Below are positions 52,352 to 63,223 of a stretch of 64,000 nucleotides of DNA, one piece after another. Where the stretch lies: positions 248,001 to 312,000 of the forward strand of contig NZ_PENS01000002.1 in NCBI RefSeq assembly GCF_003144325.1. Reading direction: 5' to 3'. This DNA is from Proteus terrae (GTDB lineage: Bacteria; Pseudomonadota; Gammaproteobacteria; Enterobacterales; Enterobacteriaceae). The notes under the pieces are model-generated. The model did no database searches. It was not told the DNA's origin and saw only the letters and a list, made by a program, of their open reading frames with translations. Both the position numbers and the translations under genes were made by a program. Within the stretch, counting starts at the first letter, position 1. Every line of letters begins with the position of its first letter.

Positions 52352-53608
52352 ATGATCAAAGCGACGGACAGAAAATTAGTAGTTGGTCTTGAGATTGGTA
52401 CGGCCAAAGTAGCCACCCTTGTCGGTGAGATCCTGCCTGATGGTGTAGTGAATATTATCGGGGTGGGAAGTTGTCCATCTCGGGGCATGGATAAAGGTGG
52501 CGTTAACGATCTCGAATCCGTCGTAAAATGCGTGCAACGGGCGGTAGATCAGGCTGAATTAATGGCTGACTGTCAAATATCTTCAGTATATTTGGCGTTA
52601 TCAGGCAAGCATATCAGTTGCCAAAATGAGATTGGTATGGTGCCAATTTCAGAAGAAGAAGTAACTCAAGATGATGTTGATAGCGTGGTACATACCGCGA
52701 AATCCGTCAAAGTAAAAGATGAACACCGTGTTTTACACGTTATACCGCAAGAGTATGCCATTGATTATCAAGAAGGGATCAAAAACCCAGTTGGATTATC
52801 GGGCGTGCGTATGCAGGCTAAAGTTCATTTAATTACCTGCCATAACGATATGGCAAAGAATATTGTAAAAGCAGTTGAACGCTGTGGGTTAAAAGTGGAT
52901 CAACTGATTTTTGCGGGGCTCGCTTCAAGTTTCGCTGTATTAACAGAAGATGAACGTGAATTAGGTGTGTGTGTTGTTGATATTGGTGGCGGTACAATGG
53001 ATATCGCTATTTATACCGGTGGAGCATTAAGACATACCCGCGTTATTCCTTATGCAGGCAATGTTGTAACCAGCGATATCGCTTACGCTTTTGGCACACC
53101 GCCAAATGATGCAGAAGCTATCAAAGTTCGCCATGGTTGTGCATTAGGTTCTTTAGTTGGTAAAGATGAAAATGTTGAGGTTCCAAGTGTCGGAGGCAGG
53201 CCACCAAGAAGTCTGCAACGACAAACTCTTGCTGAGGTGATTGAGCCTCGTTATACCGAATTGCTCAATCTTGTTAATGAAGAGATTTTAAAAGTTCAAG
53301 AACAGTTACGTCAGCAAGGGATTAAGCATCATTTAGCCGCAGGTATCGTGCTAACAGGTGGTGCTGCACAGATTGATGGACTTGTTGAATGTGCTCAACG
53401 TGTTTTCCACACGCAAGTACGGATCGGTAAACCGTTAAATATTACCGGGCTAACAGATTATGCGCAGGATCCCTACTACTCAACAGCTGTTGGGCTCTTG
53501 CATTACGGTAAAGAATCTCACTTTGGTGAGGAAACTGAAACCGAGAAACGCTCTGCTGTCGGTGGTTTATTTAAGAAACTCACTGGTTGGCTAAAAAGAG
53601 AGTTTTAA
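52352..53608 (+). CDS. ftsA: Cell division protein FtsA
   Basis: 418 residues, actin-fold ATPase. VGLEIGTAKVATLVGEI, the nucleotide-binding VVDIGGGTMDIAIYTGG and GIVLTGGAAQIDGL are visible. The C-terminal amphipathic helix (FKKLTGWLKREF) that tethers FtsZ to the membrane is intact. It starts 45 bases after ftsQ. Confidence 0.97.
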   Translation: MIKATDRKLVVGLEIGTAKVATLVGEILPDGVVNIIGVGSCPSRGMDKGGVNDLESVVKCVQRAVDQAELMADCQISSVYLALSGKHISCQNEIGMVPISEEEVTQDDVDSVVHTAKSVKVKDEHRVLHVIPQEYAIDYQEGIKNPVGLSGVRMQAKVHLITCHNDMAKNIVKAVERCGLKVDQLIFAGLASSFAVLTEDERELGVCVVDIGGGTMDIAIYTGGALRHTRVIPYAGNVVTSDIAYAFGTPPNDAEAIKVRHGCALGSLVGKDENVEVPSVGGRPPRSLQRQTLAEVIEPRYTELLNLVNEEILKVQEQLRQQGIKHHLAAGIVLTGGAAQIDGLVECAQRVFHTQVRIGKPLNITGLTDYAQDPYYSTAVGLLHYGKESHFGEETETEKRSAVGGLFKKLTGWLKREF

Positions 53609-53678
53609 TAATCAGACAAATTTAAAAAGAGGTCGTTTGAGCAAGCGGCCCTGAGAAGGCACAAAACGGAGAGAAATT

Positions 53679-54845
53679 ATGTTTGAACCTATGGAATTAA
53701 CCAACGATGCGGTGATCAAAGTCATCGGCGTTGGTGGCGGCGGCGGTAATGCGGTTGAGCACATGGTTCGTGAACGTATTGAAGGTGTAGATTTCTTTGC
53801 AGTCAATACGGATGCTCAAGCGCTACGTAAAACAGCGGTCGGACAGACTATTCAAATTGGTAATGCCATTACGAAAGGCTTAGGTGCAGGTGCAAATCCT
53901 GAAGTGGGCCGTAATGCTGCTGAGGAAGACCGCGAAGGGTTACGTGCAGCACTTGAAGGTGCCGATATGGTCTTTATCGCAGCAGGTATGGGCGGTGGTA
54001 CTGGTACTGGTGCTGCGCCTGTTGTTGCAGAAGTGGCTAAAGAATTAGGCATTTTGACCGTTGCTGTAGTAACTAAGCCTTTTAATTTTGAAGGCAAAAA
54101 ACGTATGGCATTTGCGGAACAAGGTATTACTGAGTTATCAAAACATGTTGACTCATTAATCACTATTCCAAATGACAAATTATTAAAAGTACTTGGTCGT
54201 GGCATTTCATTATTAGATGCATTTGGTGCAGCTAATGATGTATTAAAAGGTGCAGTTCAAGGTATCGCTGAACTAATTACTCGCCCAGGTTTAATGAACG
54301 TTGACTTTGCTGACGTAAGAACTGTGATGTCTGAAATGGGTTATGCCATGATGGGCTCTGGTGCTGCGAAAGGCGAAGATCGTGCTGAAGAAGCAGCAGA
54401 GATGGCGATTTCAAGTCCATTATTGGAAGACATCGACTTATCTGGCGCTCGTGGTGTGTTAGTCAACATTACAGCAGGCTTTGACTTACGTCTTGATGAA
54501 TTTGAAACAGTGGGTAATACCATTCGTGCATTTGCATCAGATAATGCGACAGTGGTTATCGGTACATCCCTTGACCCAGAAATGAATGATGAATTGCGTG
54601 TGACTGTGGTTGCAACAGGTATTGGTATGGACAAACGTCCAGAGATTACGCTGGTAACTAATAAACAGAATCAGCAAAGCGCAATGGAGAATCGTTACCA
54701 GCAAATGCAAAATAGCATGTCTTCTTTCTCTGCCGTAGAAGAAAGTAAGCCAGCTGCAAAAGCCGTTAACGAACAATCTACTCAGGCAAACAAAGAACCG
54801 GATTATTTAGATATCCCTGCATTCCTGAGAAAACAGGCTGATTAA
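53679..54845 (+). CDS. ftsZ: Cell division GTPase FtsZ
   Basis: 388 residues. GTPase signature [18 protein letters not shown], the T7 loop region ([15 protein letters not shown]) and the C-terminal peptide [14 protein letters not shown] that binds FtsA and ZipA are all present. The variable linker (about 318-370) is Gln/Asn-rich. The ribosome site is GGAG 8 bases upstream. Confidence 0.98.
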   Translation: MFEPMELTNDAVIKVIGVGGGGGNAVEHMVRERIEGVDFFAVNTDAQALRKTAVGQTIQIGNAITKGLGAGANPEVGRNAAEEDREGLRAALEGADMVFIAAGMGGGTGTGAAPVVAEVAKELGILTVAVVTKPFNFEGKKRMAFAEQGITELSKHVDSLITIPNDKLLKVLGRGISLLDAFGAANDVLKGAVQGIAELITRPGLMNVDFADVRTVMSEMGYAMMGSGAAKGEDRAEEAAEMAISSPLLEDIDLSGARGVLVNITAGFDLRLDEFETVGNTIRAFASDNATVVIGTSLDPEMNDELRVTVVATGIGMDKRPEITLVTNKQNQQSAMENRYQQMQNSMSSFSAVEESKPAAKAVNEQSTQANKEPDYLDIPAFLRKQAD

Positions 54846-54910
54846 TCGCCAAAAAGATTGGCATCTCCGCTTTTTGTGCTAAACTGTCCTGCCAATTATA
54901 AGTATAATGA

Positions 54911-55861
<951 letters not shown>

Positions 55862-55895
55862 TTCCTGCGAAGGAAAGCGCGTTAATTATCTCTAA

Positions 55896-56411
55896 TTAGC
55901 GTTCATCTTTGGTTGCACTTGTACTCTCTCCGGCAAGTGCAGCCAACCGCTCTAATCTCTCTCTTAATTTCTTCGGGCTTTTCTCTGCCAAATACTTCAA
56001 TGATTGTGCGCTTTCTAAACTTAAGTGGCGTCTCTTTATAGGCTCTTGCTCTTTTAATGATGATATTAAAGATCTTTTTTCCTGTTTTATTCCCAAAGAC
56101 GGATTTATTTTGATGTCTATTGAGGATAAGGATGGTAAAATTTCTTGTCTCAATGCAGAAAGTAATGATGGGGTTTCATAACGTAAACGCGTTAACCAAC
56201 TTGCGTTTGCAACTTCAATAATTAAAATAGCACTGCGATAATTTGCGACACGGCACTTATCTCGTAAAGGAACGGGTAAAAGAGCCATGACGGCGCGATT
56301 TAATTTTAGTAAAATCGTTGCACGCTGTTGTATAAGTTGTAATGTACTTTTATTGGAACCTTCAAGTTCAATGAAGATTTTTTCCAATGATTGTGGGTAA
56401 CTATCCCGCAT
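55896..56411 (-). CDS. DciA-type (DUF721) protein
   Basis: 171 residues from the ATG at 56411 (MRDSYPQSLEKIFIELEG); the frame reaches 56447. The N-terminal DUF721 domain includes ILLKLNRAVMALLPVPLRDKCRVANYR and ASWLTRLRYETPSLLSAL. The C-terminal part is basic with a repeated Lys/Arg/Leu helix. DciA loads the replicative helicase in bacteria lacking DnaC. Enterobacteria mostly use DnaC, so this family member may be a remnant with another role. It lies opposite to lpxC and secM, with its promoter in the 45 bases shared with secM. Confidence 0.8.
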   Translation of the reverse strand: MRDSYPQSLEKIFIELEGSNKSTLQLIQQRATILLKLNRAVMALLPVPLRDKCRVANYRSAILIIEVANASWLTRLRYETPSLLSALRQEILPSLSSIDIKINPSLGIKQEKRSLISSLKEQEPIKRRHLSLESAQSLKYLAEKSPKKLRERLERLAALAGESTSATKDER

Positions 56412-56456
56412 AGATTTTGACTCCACAAAATAAAGATTAATGAGCAACGAAGGTTA

Positions 56457-56984
56457 ATGAGCATTATAAGTTTTTGGCGACAGTTTGGCAGGCGATATTT
56501 TTGGTCGCATCTGCTTTTAGGGATGGTAGCAGCAGGTATTGGAATACCTTCGCTGTTGTCTGCTCATGCCGAAAATCCACAGCAAACTGATACCCCTTTA
56601 TCTCAAAACCGTCAAAGTCAGGCACTTATTGCGTTTGATAACTTATTCTTACGTCAAAGTGTACAGAATCCTGCTTCATCCTTCACCTTTAATTACTGGC
56701 AGCAACACGCAGTAAAAAATGTGATTAAACAGCTCTCTTTTGCATTCACCATTAATTCGCCTGAATTGATGGTTAAAGCCAAAGATGAACCGTTACCTGT
56801 TTCTAATGTTGCAGAGGTTATGCTTGATACTCTGTATGCCTTATTAACAGAAACTCCATCATCAGCACTAAGCAACCTTCCTCTTTCTGGCTATGTTTTA
56901 GTACAGAATACAAATTCCTATCATACCGGATTATGGCTTGCACAAATCCGTGGCATTCGCGCAGGGCCTTACCTAACAGCTTAA
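56457..56984 (+). CDS. secM: SecA translation regulator SecM
   Basis: 175 residues. The long secretion signal (WSHLLLGMVAAGIGIPSLLSAHA, about 16-38) resembles E. coli SecM. The arrest motif near the C-terminus reads Y155-HTGL-W160-L-AQIR-G166-I-R-A-G-P171. Compared with the canonical FxxxxWIxxxxGIRAGP, the Phe is Tyr and the Ile after Trp is Leu, while Trp and GIRAGP are kept. Ribosome stalling here until the signal is pulled by SecA exposes the secA ribosome site. Four residues follow the arrest Pro, as in E. coli. secA begins 98 bases downstream. Confidence 0.94.
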   Translation: MSIISFWRQFGRRYFWSHLLLGMVAAGIGIPSLLSAHAENPQQTDTPLSQNRQSQALIAFDNLFLRQSVQNPASSFTFNYWQQHAVKNVIKQLSFAFTINSPELMVKAKDEPLPVSNVAEVMLDTLYALLTETPSSALSNLPLSGYVLVQNTNSYHTGLWLAQIRGIRAGPYLTA

Positions 56985-57013
56985 TGAGTCACTTAATCTA
57001 ATAAGATTATGAT

Positions 57014-57064
57014 TATCTCTGTTTATTGATAGATACAGAGGCTTTTTTCGGCGTTTCACGCCAT
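57014..57064 (+). promoter_or_regulatory. secM-secA intergenic hairpins
   Basis: CTCTGT (57016 onward) pairs with ACAGAG, and GGCG pairs with CGCC (57051-57063), just upstream of the secA start. In E. coli the corresponding helix masks the secA ribosome site until SecM stalls; which of these pairings does so here is inference. Confidence 0.45.
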
Positions 57065-57082
57065 AAATGAGAATAAAGATTT

Positions 57083-59791
57083 ATGTTAGGTAAAATTGTA
57101 ACCAAAATTTTTGGTAGTCGTAATGATCGTACAATCCGTCGTATGCGTAAAGTTGTTGGTGAAATTAATAAATTAGAACCAGAATTTGAAAAGCTGACTG
57201 ATGATGAGCTAAAAGCGAAAACAAATGAATTTCGTGAGCGTTTAAAGAACGGTGAAAAAGAAGAAGATATTTTACCTGAAGCATTTGCAACCGTACGTGA
57301 AGCAAGTAAGCGTGTCTTTGGTATGCGCCACTTCGATGTGCAGTTAATCGGTGGTATGGTGCTAAATGAACGTTGTATTGCTGAGATGCGTACAGGTGAA
57401 GGTAAAACATTAACTGCAACATTACCAGCATATTTAAATGCGTTATCAGGTAAAGGGGTTCACGTTGTTACCGTCAATGACTATCTAGCACAACGTGATG
57501 CCGAAAATAACCGTCCTCTGTTTGAATTCTTGGGTTTAAGCGTTGGTATCAACTTGCCAAATATGGCGCCACCAGTAAAACGCGAAGCCTATAATGCTGA
57601 TATCACTTATGGTACGAACAACGAATTTGGTTTCGACTACCTGCGTGACAACATGGCATTTAGCCCACAAGAACGTGTTCAACGTAAATTACACTATGCT
57701 TTAGTGGATGAGGTCGACTCAATCTTAATCGATGAAGCGCGTACTCCGCTGATCATTTCAGGTCCAGCAGAAGATAGTTCTGAGCTTTATATTCAAATGA
57801 ATAAAGTGATCCCTCACTTGATTTCTCAAGAAAAAGAAGACTCAGATACTTTCCAAGGTGAAGGCGATTACTCTGTTGATGAAAAAACACGTCAAGTGAA
57901 TATCACAGAACGCGGTTTGGTTAAAATTGAAGGATTATTAGCAGATGCTGGCATGATGAAAGAAGGAGAGTCTTTATACTCACCGGCTAACATTATGTTA
58001 ATGCACCATGTGACAGCAGCATTACGTGCTCATGCGCTATTTACCAAAGACGTTGATTACATTGTCAAAGATGGCGAAGTTATCATTGTTGACGAACACA
58101 CGGGTCGTACAATGCAAGGTCGTCGTTGGTCTGATGGTTTACACCAAGCGGTTGAAGCAAAAGAAGGTGTGAAGATCCAAAATGAGAACCAAACATTAGC
58201 GTCAATCACATTCCAAAACTATTTCCGTTTATACGAAAAATTAGCAGGGATGACCGGTACTGCGGATACTGAAGCGTTTGAATTTAACTCTATCTATCGC
58301 TTAGAAACCATTGTTATCCCAACTAACCGCCCAATGGTACGTAAAGATCTACCTGACTTAGTCTATATGAATGAGCAAGGTAAATTTGCCGCCATTATTG
58401 AAGATATTCGCGAGCGTACTCAAAATGGTCAGCCTGTTCTTGTGGGTACCATTTCAATTGAAAAATCAGAAGAAATTTCTAAAGCGCTGACTAAAGCGAA
58501 TGTTCACCATAACGTGCTGAATGCGAAATTCCACGCAATGGAAGCGGACATCATTGCTAACGCAGGTTTACCTTCAGCGGTAACTATTGCAACTAACATG
58601 GCAGGTCGTGGTACTGATATCGTGTTAGGGGGTAGCTGGCAAACTGAAGTGGCTAAACTTGAAGAGCCAACAGAAGAGCAAATCGAAGAAATCAAAGCTA
58701 AATGGAAAGAGCGCCATGATGCAGTATTAGCATCAGGTGGTTTACATATCATTGGTACTGAACGTCACGAATCTCGTCGTATTGATAACCAGTTACGTGG
58801 TCGTGCGGGTCGTCAAGGTGATGAAGGTTCTTCTCGTTTCTATTTATCTATGGAAGACTCCTTAATGCGTATTTTTGCTTCAGACAAAGTGTCTGGCATG
58901 ATGCGTAAATTAGGTATGAATGAAACCGAAGCGATTGAGCACCCTTGGGTAACCAAAGCGATTGCAAACGCACAGCGTAAAGTAGAAAACCGCAACTTTG
59001 ATATTCGTAAGCAACTGCTTGAATATGATGACGTAGCAAATGACCAACGTCGTGCAATCTATACTCAGCGTAACGAATTACTGGATGTGGCAGACGTAAG
59101 CGAAACTATTGATAGCATTCGTCAAGACGTATTCACTTCAATGATTGATAACTATATTCCACCTCAATCATTGGAAGAAATGTGGGATATCGAAGGCTTA
59201 ACGGCATGTCTACAAAAAGACTTTGATTTAAATTTACCAATCAAAGAGTGGTTAGATAAAGAGCCTGAATTACACGAAGAAACGTTACGTGAGCGTATTT
59301 TAGAAAAATCTATCGAAGTTTATAAAGCGAAAGAAGAGATCGTTAGCGCTGAAATGATGCGTAACTTTGAAAAAGGCGTGATGTTACAAACGCTGGATTC
59401 ATTGTGGAAAGAGCACTTGGCTGCAATGGATTATTTACGTCAAGGTATCCACTTACGTGGTTATGCACAAAAAGATCCAAAACAAGAGTACAAACGTGAG
59501 TCGTTCGCTATGTTTGCTAATATGTTGGAATCACTGAAATATGAAGTGATTAGCACGCTAAGCAAAGTACAAGTTCGTTTACCAGAAGAAGTTGAAGAGT
59601 TAGAACGTCGCCGTCGTGAAGAAGCAGAACGTTTAGCTAAACAACAGCAATTAAGTCATGAAGTGACAAAAGAGTCTCAAATGTCAGCCGTAGATGGTCA
59701 AGTCGCCGCAGGTAAAAAAGTGGGTCGTAACGAACCATGCCCTTGTGGATCGGGTAAGAAATTTAAGCATTGTCATGGTCAGTTAGGTTAA
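57083..59791 (+). CDS. secA: Preprotein translocase ATPase SecA
   Basis: 902 residues (E. coli 901). Walker [31 protein letters not shown] (Walker B region), [16 protein letters not shown], the [12 protein letters not shown] motif VI and the C-terminal zinc-binding [14 protein letters not shown] are all present. It drives post-translational export through SecYEG and is controlled by SecM upstream. In E. coli mutT follows; here a terminator and the convergent cueR follow instead. Confidence 0.98.
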   Translation: MLGKIVTKIFGSRNDRTIRRMRKVVGEINKLEPEFEKLTDDELKAKTNEFRERLKNGEKEEDILPEAFATVREASKRVFGMRHFDVQLIGGMVLNERCIAEMRTGEGKTLTATLPAYLNALSGKGVHVVTVNDYLAQRDAENNRPLFEFLGLSVGINLPNMAPPVKREAYNADITYGTNNEFGFDYLRDNMAFSPQERVQRKLHYALVDEVDSILIDEARTPLIISGPAEDSSELYIQMNKVIPHLISQEKEDSDTFQGEGDYSVDEKTRQVNITERGLVKIEGLLADAGMMKEGESLYSPANIMLMHHVTAALRAHALFTKDVDYIVKDGEVIIVDEHTGRTMQGRRWSDGLHQAVEAKEGVKIQNENQTLASITFQNYFRLYEKLAGMTGTADTEAFEFNSIYRLETIVIPTNRPMVRKDLPDLVYMNEQGKFAAIIEDIRERTQNGQPVLVGTISIEKSEEISKALTKANVHHNVLNAKFHAMEADIIANAGLPSAVTIATNMAGRGTDIVLGGSWQTEVAKLEEPTEEQIEEIKAKWKERHDAVLASGGLHIIGTERHESRRIDNQLRGRAGRQGDEGSSRFYLSMEDSLMRIFASDKVSGMMRKLGMNETEAIEHPWVTKAIANAQRKVENRNFDIRKQLLEYDDVANDQRRAIYTQRNELLDVADVSETIDSIRQDVFTSMIDNYIPPQSLEEMWDIEGLTACLQKDFDLNLPIKEWLDKEPELHEETLRERILEKSIEVYKAKEEIVSAEMMRNFEKGVMLQTLDSLWKEHLAAMDYLRQGIHLRGYAQKDPKQEYKRESFAMFANMLESLKYEVISTLSKVQVRLPEEVEELERRRREEAERLAKQQQLSHEVTKESQMSAVDGQVAAGKKVGRNEPCPCGSGKKFKHCHGQLG

Positions 59792-59838
59792 TTTATCCAT
59801 TGATGACAATGGTTATTTAACCTTTCGTTGAACAAGAA

Positions 59839-59871
59839 AATCCCGCTTAGTAATAAGCGGGATTTTTTTAT
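59839..59871. terminator. Terminator between secA and cueR
   Basis: A perfect 11-bp stem AATCCCGCTTA/TAAGCGGGATT with loop GTAA is followed by a T run on the plus strand and preceded by A residues, so it can work for both convergent genes. Confidence 0.9.
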
Positions 59872-59885
59872 GGTTGATAGAAAAA

Positions 59886-60335
59886 CTAAATTGAAGAGCG
59901 AAGGTGGGAAAGGTGACTTTTGGTTGTTTTACTTTGAGAGCCTGACTTGGGTTCAACTAATCCAGCAATAATCGGGCAATCAGGATTGTTGTCACCTTGG
60001 CAATCTTTCGCTAAATATTCTAGCGTTTTTGTCATTCGTTGTAGTTCAGCAATTTTATGATTGAGCTCTTCAATGTGGGAGAGTGCAATAGATTTCACAT
60101 CAGCACTGGCGCGTTCTCTGTTATTCCATAAAACCAACAATGTTGATATCTGTTCTGTCGAAAAACCAAGCGCTCGAGAATGGCGAATAAAACGAAAGCA
60201 AGCTACGTCTGCATCCGTGTAATCGCGATAACCTGAATCAGTACGAATAGCCTTGGGAATTAAACCAATCTGCTCATAATAACGGATCATTTTGCTTGAA
60301 ATACCGGACTTTTTTGCTGCTTGACCAATATTCAT
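59886..60335 (-). CDS. cueR: Cu(I)-responsive MerR-family regulator CueR
   Basis: 149 residues. The N-terminal MerR HTH is MNIGQAAKKSGISSKMIRYYE, followed by a coiled coil (about 80-110). C112 and C120 in the loop DCQGDNNPDCP, plus S77 (RASADVK), are the residues CueR uses to bind a single monovalent Cu+, and their numbering equals that of E. coli. It activates copA by untwisting its 19-base-spaced promoter. Unusually it lies downstream of copA on the same strand. A strong AAGGAGG ribosome site precedes it. It has a short, serine/lysine-rich C-terminal extension past CPII. Confidence 0.92.
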   Translation of the reverse strand: MNIGQAAKKSGISSKMIRYYEQIGLIPKAIRTDSGYRDYTDADVACFRFIRHSRALGFSTEQISTLLVLWNNRERASADVKSIALSHIEELNHKIAELQRMTKTLEYLAKDCQGDNNPDCPIIAGLVEPKSGSQSKTTKSHLSHLRSSI

Positions 60336-60374
60336 TATGTCCTCCTTATAGGATAATAAAGCACTCTCTATAAG

Positions 60375-60424
60375 TATAAAGTAGTCGCTTTATAATATTG
60401 AGCCAGATCCTTTGGAGTCTGGCT
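60375..60424 (-). promoter_or_regulatory. copA-cueR intergenic hairpin and inverted repeat
   Basis: Just after copA the segment AGCCAGATCC/GGAGTCTGGCT (60401-60424, one bulged G) forms a hairpin without a U tract. Next to it TATAAAG-TAGTCG-CTTTATA (60375-60394) is a perfect 7-bp inverted repeat in the probable cueR promoter. The first may adjust read-through from copA; the second could be an operator. It does not resemble a CueR site. Confidence 0.4.
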
Positions 60425-60442
60425 ATAAAGAAAATCAATCTA

Positions 60443-62935
60443 TTAATGTGTTTTCATTGGTGCTTGAAAACGTTTTAGTCGTAAGGCATTACCCAATACA
60501 AATACACTTGAAAGTGCCATTGCGGCGGCGGCAATAATGGGTGAAAGTAACATGCCATTAATTGGATAAAGCATGCCAGCCGCGACAGGAATTAATAAAG
60601 CGTTATAGGCAAAAGCCCAAAATAAGTTTTGTTTGATATTGCGAATAGTGGCTTGGCTTAAAGCTATTGCATCAACGACACCGCGCAGATCACCTGACAT
60701 TAACACCACATCAGCAGCTTCAATAGCGACATCGGTTCCTGTACCAATCGCTAACCCAACATCAGCTTGTGCAAGTGCCGGAGCATCATTGATACCATCA
60801 CCAACAAAAGCGACTTTGGCGCCTTTATGGCTAAATTGTTTTAAGGCTTCGATTTTTCCATCAGGAAGTACTTCAGCCGCAATTTCATCAATACCTAACT
60901 GTTTAGCAATCGCTTTTGCTGTGGCTTCGTTATCACCGGTGATCATGGCAACTCTCAAACCTAAATCATGTAAAGCTTTGATTGCTTCAGGGGTTGTTTC
61001 TTTAATCGGATCTGCAACTGCAATAATGGCAGCGAGACGCCCATCAATAGTGGCATAAAGAGGGCTTTTGCCTTGCTCACCGAGTTTCTGTGCTGAAGAG
61101 ATAAAGTGACTGACATCTAATCCAAGTCGTTTCATAAAACGATCAGCACCAACAGATACGGCTCTTCCTCCCACTGTTGCACTTACGCCAAAACCCGGAA
61201 CCGCTTCAAAATTTTCAACCATTGCAAGCGTTAATTTAGCCTCTTTAGCTGCATTGACAATAGCTTCTGCGATAGGGTGTTCCGAATAAGTTTCAATTGC
61301 TGCAACAAGGCGTAAGACTTCGTTATATTCAAAACCTTCTGCTGGAATTAAATCCGTTAATTCAGGACGACCTTTTGTTAATGTGCCTGTTTTATCAAGA
61401 GCAACAACATTGACATCACGTAAGGCTTGTAAGGCTTCACCTTTACGGAAAAGAATACCCAATTCTGCGGCACGACCTGTGCCTACCATAATGGATGTTG
61501 GCGTTGCTAATCCCATTGCACATGGACAGGCAATAATTAATACGGCAACGGCATTAATGAGCGCAAAGGTTAATGCAGGCTCAGGGCCAAAAGCTAACCA
61601 AATAAAGAAAGTGATAGTTGCGCCTAACATAACCGCAGGTACAAACCACATGGTGACTTTATCAACAAGTGCTTGAATAGGAAGTTTAGAGCCTTGAGCT
61701 TCTTCCACTAAGCGAATGATTTGTGCTAATACGGTATTGGAGCCAACTTTGGTGACTTTAAAACTAAAAGCACCTGTTTTATTGATGGTTCCACCCACAA
61801 CATCAGAGCCAATCTCTTTCGATACAGGTACAGGCTCTCCGGTTATCATGCTCTCATCAACGTAAGAGTGACCGTCAATAATCTCTCCATCAACAGGTAT
61901 TTTTTCACCGGGGCGAACAAAAACGATGTCTTCCATCACTACTTGATCCAGAGGGATTTCCAATGTCTCACCATGACGAGAAACTCGCGCTGTTTTGGCT
62001 TGTAAACCAATTAACCGTTTAATTGCTTGAGATGTATTTCCTTTCGCTTTGGCTTCAAGCGTTCTTCCTAACAAGATCAAGGTGACAATCACAACAGCGG
62101 CTTCAAAATAGATATTGGCTGTGCCCGCAGGTAAGACGTGAGGAATAAAGGTTGATACTACTGAATAGCCGTAAGCGGCGGCTGTACCAACAGACACTAA
62201 TGAGTTCATATCAGGAGCACCGCGTAATAACGCTGGTATTCCTTTTTGGAAAAAGCGTAAACCAGGGCCAAACATCACAACAGTGGCGAGGATAAATTGA
62301 ATATACCAGTTTAGTTGTTGCCCCAGTGTTTGAGTAACCCAACCATGTACGCCGGGAATAAAGTGTGAGCCCATTTCAATAACAAAAACGGGTAATGTGA
62401 AAATAGTGGCGATAAGTAATGCGCGGCGTAATGAACGTTCCTCTTTTTCACGACGCTCTTCACCTACATCACGTGTATTTGCTGGATCATCAGATAAACG
62501 ACGGGGTTTATAGCCTGCGTGTACAACGGCGGCCTCTAAATCCGTGATCGATACTACGCCTGATAAATGGCGTACCCGAGCGCGTTCAGTTGCAAGGTTT
62601 ACTGTGGCTTCTAATACACCGGGTACTTGAGCTAGTGCTTTTTCTACACGACCAACGCAAGATGCGCAGGTCATTTCTTCAATTGCCAGCTCGGTTATCT
62701 CTTCGGGTACTTTATAACCTGAACTTTCAATGGCGCTCACGGCAACTATTGGGTCGGGTGTATTTGTAAATGTAATATCTGCACGTTCAGTGGCTAGATT
62801 GACAACGGCATCTTGTATTTGTGGTACGGCTTTTAAGGCTCGTTCGACACGACCAACACATGATGCACATGTCATACCTTCAACAGGTAAACTCAACCGA
62901 TTGGCAGAGGACAACGTAGTATTAGTGTTCATCAA
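60443..62935 (-). CDS. copA: Cu+-exporting P1B-type ATPase CopA
   Basis: 830 residues (about 829 if the second Met is used). Two N-terminal heavy-metal-binding domains carry CASC pairs (C23/C26 and C90/C93). Further motifs: TGEP (365-368), the membrane CPC (470-472), DKTGT (514-518), the SEHP histidine-proline and [16 protein letters not shown]. It pumps cytoplasmic Cu+ to the periplasm. The promoter upstream has the 19-base spacer of CueR-controlled genes. Confidence 0.97.
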   Translation of the reverse strand: MMNTNTTLSSANRLSLPVEGMTCASCVGRVERALKAVPQIQDAVVNLATERADITFTNTPDPIVAVSAIESSGYKVPEEITELAIEEMTCASCVGRVEKALAQVPGVLEATVNLATERARVRHLSGVVSITDLEAAVVHAGYKPRRLSDDPANTRDVGEERREKEERSLRRALLIATIFTLPVFVIEMGSHFIPGVHGWVTQTLGQQLNWYIQFILATVVMFGPGLRFFQKGIPALLRGAPDMNSLVSVGTAAAYGYSVVSTFIPHVLPAGTANIYFEAAVVIVTLILLGRTLEAKAKGNTSQAIKRLIGLQAKTARVSRHGETLEIPLDQVVMEDIVFVRPGEKIPVDGEIIDGHSYVDESMITGEPVPVSKEIGSDVVGGTINKTGAFSFKVTKVGSNTVLAQIIRLVEEAQGSKLPIQALVDKVTMWFVPAVMLGATITFFIWLAFGPEPALTFALINAVAVLIIACPCAMGLATPTSIMVGTGRAAELGILFRKGEALQALRDVNVVALDKTGTLTKGRPELTDLIPAEGFEYNEVLRLVAAIETYSEHPIAEAIVNAAKEAKLTLAMVENFEAVPGFGVSATVGGRAVSVGADRFMKRLGLDVSHFISSAQKLGEQGKSPLYATIDGRLAAIIAVADPIKETTPEAIKALHDLGLRVAMITGDNEATAKAIAKQLGIDEIAAEVLPDGKIEALKQFSHKGAKVAFVGDGINDAPALAQADVGLAIGTGTDVAIEAADVVLMSGDLRGVVDAIALSQATIRNIKQNLFWAFAYNALLIPVAAGMLYPINGMLLSPIIAAAAMALSSVFVLGNALRLKRFQAPMKTH

Positions 62936-62965
62936 AAATCCCCTCTTAAATATGGTATAAGATAA

Positions 62966-62996
62966 AGCTTAGGCTTTACCATTAGGGGAAGGTCAA
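62966..62996 (-). promoter_or_regulatory. CueR-dependent copA promoter
   Basis: On the minus strand -35 TTGACC (62996-62991) and -10 TAAGCT (62971-62966) are separated by exactly 19 bases, the overlong spacer of MerR-type promoters. The spacer begins TTCCCC and holds an imperfect dyad (ACCTTCCCC / GGTAAAGCCT) similar to the E. coli copA operator, which reads ACCTTCCCC at its left end. Confidence 0.85.
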
Positions 62997-63145
62997 GAAA
63001 TCGATAGAGATTTAATTTCTACGATAAAATGTATTTTTCTATTTTTAATTCAATGCATTACCTTCTATTCCTCATTTTCTGCATTTAATTTAAATCTTAA
63101 AGAAGTGTAAATTTATTGGATGATCAGCGAAATCTAAGCAGATAA

Positions 63146-63182
63146 ATAAAAAACCCGCTTATTGTGATAACAAGCGGGTTTG
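63146..63182 (-). terminator. Terminator of the TpsA-type exoprotein gene
   Basis: On the minus strand AAACCCGCTT/AAGCGGGTTT (10 bp, 11-base loop) is followed by six T, about 43 bases after the stop codon. Confidence 0.88.
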
Positions 63183-63223
63183 GCTTACAAAAGAATAGGC
63201 ATTACTCTTTTATGAGGTATCTA

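Noticed and set aside
60633-61058. 141-residue antisense frame inside copA
   Set aside because: Ser/Ala/Thr-rich low-complexity product typical of the complement of a membrane ATPase gene; no independent support.
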